DNA of 64,000 nt from JBJXHN01 sp046233135 (lineage in GTDB: Bacteria > Pseudomonadota > Alphaproteobacteria > Rhodospirillales > Rhodospirillaceae). The position numbers and the translations under genes are program-made. The stretch lies in the NCBI GenBank assembly GCA_046233135.1, contig JBJXHN010000002.1, forward strand, positions 744,001-808,000, in the 5' to 3' direction. Below the pieces are notes generated by a model, which did not search any database, had not been told where the DNA came from, and was given only the letters and a program-made list of their open reading frames with translations. Below, piece after piece: positions 1 through 7,332 of this stretch; the first letter of the stretch is position 1, and the number at the start of each line of letters is the position of its first letter.

Positions 1-2
1 TG

Positions 3-461
3 GACCCCAATGCCATCCCCGCCGAAGCGCTGATGCGGGCGTTCGAAGACCTGCCCGCCCATCAGCCGATGAACCGCCAGAACCGATCCGTCCACGCGGC
101 GGCCTTCTGCGATGCGGAGGGCCGCATTCTGGTCTGCCGCGAGGACGTGGGCCGGCATAACGCGCTGGACAAGGTGATCGGTGCGGCGGTGCGGGCGGGG
201 TACCGCCTGGCGGACGGGTTCGTGGTGATGACCAGCCGCTGCAGCTTCGAACTGGTTCAAAAGGCCGTGGCGGTGGGGATACCGCTGCTGGCCACCCTGT
301 CGGCGCCGACGGCGCTGGCGGTGGATCTGGCCGGACGGGCCGGCATGGGGCTTGCCGCCCTGGCCCGGCCGGGAGGGGTGGTGATGTTTCGGGCACCCCC
401 CGATCAGCAACAACAAGAAGACCACCAAGACCAAGAAGGCGACCAAGACCAAGAAGACTAA
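3..461 (+). CDS. fdhD: FdhD, formate dehydrogenase accessory sulfurtransferase (5' end outside window)
   Basis: This is the C-terminal 152 residues of FdhD, the cytoplasmic sulfurtransferase that passes sulfur from IscS to the molybdenum cofactor before it enters formate dehydrogenase. The family block CREDVGRHNALDKVIG is followed by FVVMTSRCSFELVQKA and a final LAALARPGGVVMF strand, as in known FdhD proteins. The N-terminal half with the active cysteine loop lies upstream of the window. After the normal family end there is an odd tail of about 20 residues made almost only of Q, E and D, encoded by a purine-rich CAAGACCAAGAAG-type repeat. fdsD follows 44 bp later, as expected in an fds operon. 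Confidence 0.9.
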   Translation, partial: DPNAIPAEALMRAFEDLPAHQPMNRQNRSVHAAAFCDAEGRILVCREDVGRHNALDKVIGAAVRAGYRLADGFVVMTSRCSFELVQKAVAVGIPLLATLSAPTALAVDLAGRAGMGLAALARPGGVVMFRAPPDQQQQEDHQDQEGDQDQED

Positions 462-505
462 CAAGGCTCGAATTCGAGCCGTGCTGCCACACGAGGAGGG
501 ATCGC

Positions 506-724
506 GTGAAACAAGAAGACATGATTCGCATGGCGAATCAAATTGCCGCCTACTTCAGTGCCTTTCCGGACCAGGAGGCGATCGCGGGGATTACCGCGCA
601 TATCCGGGATTTCTGGGAACCGCGCATGGTGCAACGCCTGCGCGACCACGCGGCCGCCGGCGGAGAGGGCCTGTCCCCCCCCGTTCTGGAGGCCGTGAAG
701 GGACTGGAGCAGAAGGCCGCCTGA
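506..724 (+). CDS. fdsD: FdsD, NAD-dependent formate dehydrogenase delta subunit
   Basis: A 72-residue protein with the family pattern MIRMANQIAAYFSAFPDQEA followed by HIRDFWEPRMVQRL. FdsD is the small delta subunit of the soluble molybdenum NAD-dependent formate dehydrogenase (FdsGBAD), which oxidises formate to CO2. The start is GTG, chosen because AGGAGG lies just upstream and the product begins at the usual family position. It closes the fds operon behind fdhD; the catalytic subunits must lie left of the window. Confidence 0.85.
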   Translation: MKQEDMIRMANQIAAYFSAFPDQEAIAGITAHIRDFWEPRMVQRLRDHAAAGGEGLSPPVLEAVKGLEQKAA

Positions 725-885
725 TCTCCTCGATCATCCGGAAACACCAAACGCGTCTGGTTCGTGCGTCGTAACGCACCCAGGGTCCTGCCTTGGGCGC
801 ATGGTTGCGAGTCAGACCGTTCCGTCTTCGACTGAAATCATAAAAACTCATCAAGTCGAAGATAAATCGAACAGGGAGATGTTCC

Positions 886-2607
886 GTGAACATAATAGAA
901 GGCCTGAAAAAGGAACACATCATAGCCGGGGAGGACTACAATCGTTGGTTGGTTCCCCCCGCGTCCATCGCAATTCACCTTTGTATCGGTTCCGTTTATG
1001 CCTGGAGTATTTTCAACCCCGCTCTGATCAAGGAGCTGGGGGTGGTGACCAGCGCGTCGGGAGACTGGTCGCTCAGCTCCGTCGTCTGGATTTTTTCCGT
1101 CGCCATCGTGTTCCTGGGTCTGGCCGCTGCCTTCGGCGGCAAATGGCTGGAGCGGGTGGGGCCGCGCATGGTCGGCTTCGTCGCCGCCTGCCTGTGGGGC
1201 GGCGGCTTCCTGATCGGTTCCGTCGGCATCGTCCTGCACCAGCTGTGGCTGATCTATCTGGGCTACGGGGTGCTGGGCGGCTGCGGCCTGGGCCTGGGCT
1301 ATGTCTCGCCGGTGTCGACCCTGATCCGCTGGTTCCCGGACCGGCGGGGCATGGCCACGGGCATGGCGATCATGGGCTTCGGCGGCGGGGCGATGATCGG
1401 CGCGCCGCTGAAGGAATTCCTGCTGAAGCTGTACTATGAAGCCCCCATGTATCTGGGTCCGGTCTCCGACGTTTCCCTGACCACCGAAGACGGCGTGCGC
1501 TACGCCACCGTCAACGGCAGCCAGACCGAAGTGGTGGTGGCCACGGCGGCGGACGTGGGCAAGATGATCGTGCCCGGTCCCGAAGGGGTCTATGCGGTGG
1601 GCACCGGGTCGACCGGGGCGGCCGCGACCTTCTTCACCCTGGGTATTCTCTATACCATTGTCATGATTGCCGCCGCCTTCTCCTACCGGGTGCCGCGCGA
1701 AGGCTGGGTGCCCAAGGGCTGGACCCCGCCGGCTGCCGAAACGGCGGCCAAGAAGATGATCACCCAGAACCACGTGCATATCGACCAAGCCCTGAAGACC
1801 CCGCAGTTCTGGCTGCTGTGGGTGGTGCTGTGCGCCAACGTCACCGCCGGCATCGGCGTGATCGGGGTGGCCAAGACGATGATGACCGAGATCTTCGGCA
1901 CCACCATGCCGATGATCGTCAACGGCGCCTTTGCCGCCACCTATGTGCTGATGATCAGCGTGTTCAACATGGTCGGCCGGTTCTTCTGGGCCAGCACGTC
2001 GGATTTCCTGGGGCGGAAGAACACCTACTTCGTCTTCTTCGTCCTGGGCATCGCGCTCTATATGTCCATCCCCTTCGCCGCCCAGCAGGTCAGCGCCCAT
2101 CCGGCGGTGGTGTGGCTGGTGATGTTCTATGCGGCGACGATGATCATCTTTACCATGTACGGCGGCGGGTTTGCCACCATTCCGGCCTATCTGGCGGATA
2201 TCTTCGGCACCAAGTACGTGGGCGGGATCCACGGGCGGCTGCTGACCGCCTGGAGCACCGCCGGGGTTCTGGGGCCGCTGGCCATCACCCAGCTGCGCGA
2301 GCATTCGCTTCAGAACGCGCTGTATGACCTTGCCGGCACCATCCCCGACCAGGCCTTCCTGGCGGCCTTTGGCGAGGGCAAGGACAAGCTGGCCGAACTG
2401 ATCGCCGCCAAGACGGTGACCATCGGCAAGCTGATGGAGATCGTCCCCGCCGGCGTCACCGACCCGACCCCCAGCCTGTACAACACCACCATGTACACCA
2501 TGGCGGGCCTGCTGGTGGTCGGCCTGATCGCCAACATGCTGGTGCGGCCGGTGCATGAAAAGCACCACATGCCGCACGAGGAATTCGACGACGCCATGGT
2601 GCAGTAG
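886..2607 (+). CDS. OFA-family MFS transporter (oxalate/formate antiporter type)
   Basis: A 573-residue inner-membrane carrier with about twelve hydrophobic helices, the opening block LCIGSVYAWSIFNPAL and the MFS loop WFPDRRGMATGMAIMGFGGG typical of the oxalate:formate antiporter family. The GTG start has GGGAG eight bases upstream. It is long for the family because about 60 soluble residues (roughly 185-245) sit between helices 5 and 6. Its position right behind formate dehydrogenase genes suggests exchange of formate, oxalate or a related acid, but the substrate is inferred from context. A strong hairpin follows the gene. Confidence 0.85.
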   Translation: MNIIEGLKKEHIIAGEDYNRWLVPPASIAIHLCIGSVYAWSIFNPALIKELGVVTSASGDWSLSSVVWIFSVAIVFLGLAAAFGGKWLERVGPRMVGFVAACLWGGGFLIGSVGIVLHQLWLIYLGYGVLGGCGLGLGYVSPVSTLIRWFPDRRGMATGMAIMGFGGGAMIGAPLKEFLLKLYYEAPMYLGPVSDVSLTTEDGVRYATVNGSQTEVVVATAADVGKMIVPGPEGVYAVGTGSTGAAATFFTLGILYTIVMIAAAFSYRVPREGWVPKGWTPPAAETAAKKMITQNHVHIDQALKTPQFWLLWVVLCANVTAGIGVIGVAKTMMTEIFGTTMPMIVNGAFAATYVLMISVFNMVGRFFWASTSDFLGRKNTYFVFFVLGIALYMSIPFAAQQVSAHPAVVWLVMFYAATMIIFTMYGGGFATIPAYLADIFGTKYVGGIHGRLLTAWSTAGVLGPLAITQLREHSLQNALYDLAGTIPDQAFLAAFGEGKDKLAELIAAKTVTIGKLMEIVPAGVTDPTPSLYNTTMYTMAGLLVVGLIANMLVRPVHEKHHMPHEEFDDAMVQ

Positions 2608-2627
2608 TCGAAAGCCGAGACAACGTT

Positions 2628-2657
2628 CTTCCGTCCCGACCCCACTCGGGACGGAAG
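2628..2657 (+). terminator. Hairpin after the OFA transporter
   Basis: A perfect 12-bp stem (CTTCCGTCCCGA and TCGGGACGGAAG) with a six-base loop lies 20 bases behind the stop codon. A short T run (GTTTTATC) follows about 14 bases later. This is probably a terminator, although the T run does not abut the stem. Confidence 0.6.
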
Positions 2658-2680
2658 CCCTTGGCGGCGCGTTTTATCCC

Positions 2681-2734
2681 CTAGATCAAACTGCCTTAAA
2701 TCTGCATTGATTTACGGCAGGCACTTTGATCTAG
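2681..2734. repeat. Large inverted repeat with TTGATCTAG ends
   Basis: The arms CTAGATCAAA (2681-2690) and TTTGATCTAG (2725-2734) are perfect complements and continue inward as CTGCC/GGCAG after a four-base bulge. The ends hold TTGAT half sites resembling Fnr/FixK boxes but without the full TTGAT-N4-ATCAA dyad. It lies between two convergent genes, so its role is unclear. Confidence 0.45.
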
Positions 2735-2746
2735 AATCATATAGTT

Positions 2747-2843
2747 ACAGCATCGAGTCACGCCGAAGGCGTGCGTTCCGCCGGGAGTCGAAGACGCGCT
2801 TGCGCACCGGAAAACCGGTGCCCACTTTTCCGCTCGATGCTGT
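2747..2843. repeat. REP-like palindromic element
   Basis: A 97-bp block bounded by ACAGCATCGAG (2747-2757) and its exact complement CTCGATGCTGT (2833-2843). Inside are further dyads (CACCGGAAAACCGGTG; ACGCCGAAGGCGTGCG). Its right part resembles short intergenic palindromes common in Rhodospirillales genomes. It ends 17 bp before the stop of the SldB-like gene. Confidence 0.55.
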
Positions 2844-2859
2844 AGGCGCGCCGCCCTTT

Positions 2860-3351
2860 TTATTGGGCGGTATCGCTCGCGGGCGGCGGATCGGCTTCGG
2901 CGCCTGCCTGCGGCCCGGTGACCAGCGACATCCCCACCAGCAGTCCTCCGGCGAGCAGGCTGGCGGCCAGGGCGCGGCGGCTGAGGCGCAGGGATTTGGG
3001 GATGGCACCGCCGGCCGTGCGTTCCGCGCCGCCGGGACCGCGCAGGGTGCGGGTGACGAAGGGCGCCAGCAGCCACAGCCCCATCACCATCACCAGATCG
3101 GCCCGGGGCATCACCCGCCACCAGTCCGGCCCCACATCCATCATCGCCCAGACCAGCGTTCCCAGCACCACCAGGGTATAGACGGCCAGCGCGGCAGCCT
3201 GACGGATCATCAGCATCGCCCCGGTCAGGGCCACCCCGGTGCCGAGCAGGGCGATGGCCCAGGGACCGTGTTGGGCGATCAGACGGACCCCCGCCCCCGC
3301 GCTCCCCAGTCCGAGAACGAGATACAGGGCTCCGGTCAGGATAGCGATCAT
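2860..3351 (-). CDS. SldB-like membrane protein (GDH N-terminal anchor without catalytic domain)
   Basis: 163 residues with four to five hydrophobic helices. The segment VLGTLVWAMMDVGPDWWRV and the following RADLVMVMGLWLLAPFV match the N-terminal membrane anchor of PQQ-dependent glucose/quinate dehydrogenases, and of SldB, the separate anchor subunit of glycerol dehydrogenase SldAB. The protein stops where the PQQ propeller would begin and no PQQ enzyme is visible nearby, so it is an orphan anchor or a remnant. The ATG at 3351 is preferred over the upstream ATG because AAGGAAA lies eight bases before it. In known systems such anchors pass electrons to ubiquinone. Confidence 0.7.
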   Translation of the reverse strand: MIAILTGALYLVLGLGSAGAGVRLIAQHGPWAIALLGTGVALTGAMLMIRQAAALAVYTLVVLGTLVWAMMDVGPDWWRVMPRADLVMVMGLWLLAPFVTRTLRGPGGAERTAGGAIPKSLRLSRRALAASLLAGGLLVGMSLVTGPQAGAEADPPPASDTAQ

Positions 3352-3381
3352 CGAACTATTTCCTTGCAGGCGGCAAAACAC

Positions 3382-3755
3382 GGATATGCGATCCCGGACG
3401 GGACCGGGAGCCGGTGTGGCAAGGGAAAACGGCGATTTGCGGGCAGGGACGGAATTCGAGGTGCCTTGCTCGTCACATGCCCGTGGTCTGCGTGCGGAGT
3501 GGTGGAAACTGTGGACAATATCGTCACCTAGGCACTCTTAGTCTTCGCTCCTGACCGTCTAAGTGTCGTACTTAATCGGATTTTACGGTCAGATGTGTTG
3601 ATCGAAATGATCTTGGCGGAGTTCGTGTTGGTGAAAAAAGAGGCATGGCTTCTCCCAATCTGTTTCATGAGGTCGAATGGGATTTCAGCATAGAATGCGG
3701 TCTTTTTATAACTATGAGGCTCGTTTTTTCAAGTTGGGGAGCTGTTTGGAGTGAT
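3382..3755. other. Gene-poor, relatively AT-rich stretch
   Basis: 374 bases without a credible gene. Reading frames here are short and lack ribosome sites or family features. Base composition is more AT-rich than the neighbours. It must contain the promoter of the SldB-like gene and the 3' end of the GST transcript, but I see no clear box or terminator. Confidence 0.4.
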
Positions 3756-3926
3756 TCATGAGCGCGGGGCGTACTTCTCCCGGATCTTCGCCTCGACCCT
3801 GTCGAAGGCGTCATCCAAGGCGCTGACGCGTCCGGCGAGGATGCTTTCTTTGCTCCTGGCGATCTTTGCGCGGATGTGGGCGATCTCGGATTCCTGCAAA
3901 GAGGGCTCGTCCTTCTCATGGGCCAT
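3756..3926 (-). CDS. Small hypothetical protein, 56 aa, behind the GST gene
   Basis: A 56-residue charged, helical protein starting MAHEKDEPSLQESEIAHIRA and ending AKIREKYAPRS. It starts 15 bases behind the GST stop, with a strong GGAGGGGG site 7 bases before its ATG, so it is probably the second gene of that transcript. The heptad-like pattern suggests a short coiled coil. I do not recognise a family; a small antitoxin-like or chaperone-like protein is possible but unproven. Confidence 0.55.
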   Translation of the reverse strand: MAHEKDEPSLQESEIAHIRAKIARSKESILAGRVSALDDAFDRVEAKIREKYAPRS

Positions 3927-3941
3927 GGCTGATCCCCCTCC

Positions 3942-4568
3942 CTAATACCGATACCCTTCCTCCGCCAGCACCTGCCGGACCTTGGGGCGGGTGAGCATCA
4001 GCTTGAAGTGGTCGCGGCAGGCGGGCGGCATGGTCAGGTCGATGCGGTCGGCCCAGAACTCCACATAGAACAGCACCGCGTCGGCCACGCTGAAGCGGCC
4101 GAACAGATAGCCGCCGCCGCCGGCCTCCAGCCGCCTGGCCACCACCTGCAAGCCGGTCTGGACAATGCGCTTGCCCTGGGTTTCCACCGTCGGCCGGTCG
4201 TCTTCCCGCAGCATGTAGCGGTCGGTGGTGAAGATGCGGGTGTAGCCCTGAAGATGAATGGTGCCCACCACGTGGCTCATCACGTCCAGCGCCTCGGCTT
4301 GCTGGCCGGGGTCGTCGGGCAGCAAAGACGCTTTGGGATAGGCCAGCCCCAGCCACCAGGCGATGGACTGCACCTCGCACAGGGGGCGGCCGTCGTCGCG
4401 GACCAGCACCGGGATCGTGCCCTTGGGGTTCAGGTCCAGAAACGCCGGCTTCTCGGCATCGCCGGCCAGCAGATTGACGATATGCACCCGGAACAGCAGG
4501 TCCAGCTCCTCCAGCAGAATATGGATGCTGGTTGAGCAGGACCCGGGGGTCATGTAGAAGTCCATCAT
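3942..4568 (-). CDS. Glutathione S-transferase family protein
   Basis: A 208-residue soluble protein with a thioredoxin-like N-terminal domain (MMDFYMTPGSCSTSIHILLEE, PKGTIPVLV, and CEVQSIAWWL at the glutathione gamma-glutamyl site) and an all-helical C-terminal domain ending in RFSVADAVLFYVEFWADR. SCST at residues 10-13 holds the position where the catalytic Ser or Cys sits in bacterial GSTs. The start at 4568 is supported by AAAGGA about ten bases upstream; a longer reading adds 25 proline/arginine-rich residues and is unlikely. It is divergent from the nitroreductase-like gene. The substrate is unknown. Confidence 0.85.
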   Translation of the reverse strand: MMDFYMTPGSCSTSIHILLEELDLLFRVHIVNLLAGDAEKPAFLDLNPKGTIPVLVRDDGRPLCEVQSIAWWLGLAYPKASLLPDDPGQQAEALDVMSHVVGTIHLQGYTRIFTTDRYMLREDDRPTVETQGKRIVQTGLQVVARRLEAGGGGYLFGRFSVADAVLFYVEFWADRIDLTMPPACRDHFKLMLTRPKVRQVLAEEGYRY

Positions 4569-4760
4569 GTGGGGTCTGTCCTTTCCCATAGGTGTCCGGG
4601 CGCCCGGTTCCGGCGCCGAACACGGCAGCCGGGAAGGGAGCACTGGCCGGTGTCTCGCCGTCCGGGTGCTTGGGGGAAAGGACGCGTCCCACCGCGAGCC
4701 GCCTTGCTGCCCGCAGCTTCTCCCCCCGTCCCATTGACGTCAAGACATGACGGGAATTTC

Positions 4761-6449
4761 ATGACCGACCCAAGCCCCGCCCGCCCGGCCGCTCAGGACA
4801 GTATCGCGGCCGTCCGGGCCTATCACCTGGCCACCAAGCACCACACCCACGGCTATGCCCCCGGCCCGGGCTTCCTGGACTGGGACTCCCAGCCCGATCC
4901 CTTCCGCCGCTTCGCCGGGGCACCCCGGGTGGCGCTGCCGCTGCGGCCGGCGTGGGACGGGCCGGCCTATGACGCCCTGTTCAGCACCGAGCTGTCCCAT
5001 CAACCGCCCGCCATCCCCTGGAGCCCGGAAAGCCTGGGCTGGGTGCTGGAACTGGCCCTGGGGCTGAGCGCCTGGAAGGCGGACGGGCCGGATCGCTGGT
5101 CCATGCGCAACACGCCCTCCAGCGGCAATCTCCACCCCACCGAAGGCTATCTGCTGCTGTGGCGCCGGGAAGTGGACGGGCTGACGCCCGGTCTGTATCA
5201 CTACACCGCCTTCGATCACGCCCTGGAACGCCGCGCGCGGCTGCCCGACGCGATGGCCGATGCCCTGACCTTTCAGGCGCCGGGCACCGTCGGGGCGGTG
5301 GGCCTGAGTTCGGTGATCTGGCGGGAGGAATGGAAATACGGCGCCCGGGCCTTCCGCTACTGCCAGCACGATGTGGGCCATGCGCTCGGCGCCCTGCGCT
5401 TCGCCGCCGGGGCCGCGGGATGGCAGCTGCGGTTGGACGGGGTGCCCGACGACGCCACGCTGTCCGCCCTGCTGGGGCTCGACCGCGCTGGGGATTTCGC
5501 CGGCGCCGAGCCGGAACATCCCGACCTGCTGGCCCTGCTCGCCGACGGGCCGTTGCCCGACGAGATGCCGACGATCGACTGGGCAGCGGCGGCGGATGCT
5601 TTGACCGGGTGGACGGGCCAGGCCAATCGCCTGAGTGCGGAGCGGGTGGCCTGGCCGGAGATCGTCCGCCTGCTGCCCCATGTGCGCAAGGACACGGGAA
5701 TGCGCCCGGAGACCGGACATGCGCCGCCCGTCGTGTCCGACCCGCTGCTCGTTACCCCCTGCCCGGCGGCTTCGTTGATTCGCGGGCGGCGCAGTGCCCA
5801 GCGCATGGACGGCAAGACGGCCATGGCCCGGGGGGCTTTCGAACGCCTGCTGGACCGCACCTTGCCCCGCCTGGGCCGGGCGCCGTTCGATGCCTTTCCC
5901 CTCAGCCCCGCCCTGAACCTGCTGCTGTTCGTTCACGGGGTGACCGGTCTGACGCCGGGGCTGTACCTGCTGGAGCGCTGTCCGGAGCGGCGGGCGGACT
6001 TCCGGGCGGCCTGCACCGCGCCGGATCTGGCGTGGGAGCCGGTGGCGGGGGCGGGGTCGCCGCTGATCTTCCTGACGCCGATGGCGGATCAGCGCCGCGC
6101 CACCTCCAAGCTCTGCTGCCACCAGGGGATTGCCGGAAGGGGAGCGTGCAGCCTGGGCATGATCGGCGCCCTGGGGCCGGTGCTGGAGGCCGAGGGCGCC
6201 TGGGCCTATCGCCGCCTGCATTGGGAAGCCGGGCTGATCGGCCAGGTGCTCTATCTGGAAGCCGAGGCGGCGGCGCTGCGCGGAACCGGCATCGGCTGCT
6301 TCTTCGACGACGCGGTTCACGCCCTGTTGGGGCTGGAGACCGGGGCCGACGCCCCGTGGCAGACGCTCTACCACTTCACCGTCGGCGGCGCGCTGGAGGA
6401 TCGCCGGATCGCCACCGAACCGGCTTACGGCCATCTGGAAGGGCGGTAG
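4761..6449 (+). CDS. SagB/ThcOx-type double nitroreductase-fold protein
   Basis: A 562-residue protein with two FMN nitroreductase-like halves. The first holds RWSMRNTPSSGNLHPTEGYL (about residues 113-132). The second starts near RGRRSAQRMDG and holds CCHQGIAGRGACSLGMIGAL. Proteins of this kind belong to the SagB/ThcOx family, whose known members oxidise azoline rings in peptide natural products, but the long two-domain proteobacterial form usually occurs, as here, with no precursor peptide or cyclodehydratase. The true substrate is therefore unknown. The start is the ATG whose product begins MTDPSPARP; upstream in-frame sequence is arginine-rich and non-family. Confidence 0.8.
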   Translation: MTDPSPARPAAQDSIAAVRAYHLATKHHTHGYAPGPGFLDWDSQPDPFRRFAGAPRVALPLRPAWDGPAYDALFSTELSHQPPAIPWSPESLGWVLELALGLSAWKADGPDRWSMRNTPSSGNLHPTEGYLLLWRREVDGLTPGLYHYTAFDHALERRARLPDAMADALTFQAPGTVGAVGLSSVIWREEWKYGARAFRYCQHDVGHALGALRFAAGAAGWQLRLDGVPDDATLSALLGLDRAGDFAGAEPEHPDLLALLADGPLPDEMPTIDWAAAADALTGWTGQANRLSAERVAWPEIVRLLPHVRKDTGMRPETGHAPPVVSDPLLVTPCPAASLIRGRRSAQRMDGKTAMARGAFERLLDRTLPRLGRAPFDAFPLSPALNLLLFVHGVTGLTPGLYLLERCPERRADFRAACTAPDLAWEPVAGAGSPLIFLTPMADQRRATSKLCCHQGIAGRGACSLGMIGALGPVLEAEGAWAYRRLHWEAGLIGQVLYLEAEAAALRGTGIGCFFDDAVHALLGLETGADAPWQTLYHFTVGGALEDRRIATEPAYGHLEGR

Positions 6450-6460
6450 CGGGACGCGGA

Positions 6461-7099
6461 TCAGGCGCGCAGGAAGCTGGCTGCGGCGACCACGGTGGCT
6501 TCGGTGCCGGCATCGGGCGGCAGGGTGATGCGGCCATCGGCCACCACCGGCTCCACCAGTGGCGGAGGCGTGGTTTCGGCCAGGGTGCGGGCCTCGGCGG
6601 TTGTGCGCAGACCGGCCAGCCGCCGCAGGTTGGCGTAGGTGGCGAGCATCAGCCGCTTGCCGCCCCCCGGTCCCTCGGCCATCACGGCTTCCATGGTCAT
6701 CCATAGCGCCCGCACCGCTTCCTGCCCGTCCGGCCGGGGCGGCGGGAGGGGGCCGGGGGGCAGGGCGGCAAGGAAGAACCAGGTGTCGAAGCGCTTGGGC
6801 GTGGTCGGCGGGGTGATCCAGTGGGCGAAGGGGATCAGGGTCCCGGGCGCCACCCGGGTGCCGGTTTCCTCCCAGGCTTCGCGCACGGCGGCTTGGCGGA
6901 AGGCGGCCGGACAGGCGTCCGGCGGATCGAGGGGACCGTCTTCCGCCTCTACCTGGCCGCCGGGGAAGACCAGGGCGCCGGGGCCGAAAGAGGCCCTGGC
7001 GCTGCGCTCCATCATCAGAACCTCCAGGCCGTCCGGGCCGTCGCGCAGCAGGATCAGGCTGGCCGCCGGGCGGGGCGTTGCGGGTAGGGACAGGGACAT
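6461..7099 (-). CDS. Nudix hydrolase (NUDT19/CoA-pyrophosphatase-like)
   Basis: 212 residues. The Nudix signature is split in the way seen in NUDT7/8/19-like enzymes: FPGGQVEAED at residues 45-54 and AAVREAWEETG at 70-80, separated by a short insertion. The REAWEE residues should bind the catalytic metals. The C-terminal half resembles the NUDT19 type that acts on CoA derivatives, but I infer substrate only loosely. It converges with the nitroreductase gene and is divergent from the SulP transporter. Confidence 0.85.
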   Translation of the reverse strand: MSLSLPATPRPAASLILLRDGPDGLEVLMMERSARASFGPGALVFPGGQVEAEDGPLDPPDACPAAFRQAAVREAWEETGTRVAPGTLIPFAHWITPPTTPKRFDTWFFLAALPPGPLPPPRPDGQEAVRALWMTMEAVMAEGPGGGKRLMLATYANLRRLAGLRTTAEARTLAETTPPPLVEPVVADGRITLPPDAGTEATVVAAASFLRA

Positions 7100-7332
7100 G
7101 GGGGCTCCTCGGGTGCGATGAGCGGGAAAGGGTACAGGGCGGAGTACGAAGGGACCAGTCCGCCGCGTTTCTTCGCACTTGCGGCATGGGGGCGGAGCCG
7201 TTAGGCTCCCCCCCAGCTGGCGGACCTGCGGGTGCCGCCTTTTTTCATGACATGGCGCAGAGCGGCCCGCTTCCGAAGGGAACGGTGGTGGCGGCCTTGC
7301 GCGTCTGGTTGCAGGTGGGATTGCGGAAGGAC

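Noticed and set aside
838..2577. A 579-codon open frame on the minus strand across the OFA transporter
   Set aside because: It is antisense to a clear transporter, rich in His/Gln/Arg/Gly as expected for the complement of GC-rich coding DNA, and has no family features. Several similar long antisense frames were dropped for the same reason.
2725..2740. Complete Fnr/FixK box
   Set aside because: TTGATCTAGAATCA has only one good half; the second half is out of register, and no gene starts close by.
4761..6449. Azole-peptide biosynthesis cluster suggested by the SagB-like protein
   Set aside because: No cyclodehydratase, precursor peptide or peptide exporter is nearby; neighbours are a GST and a Nudix hydrolase.
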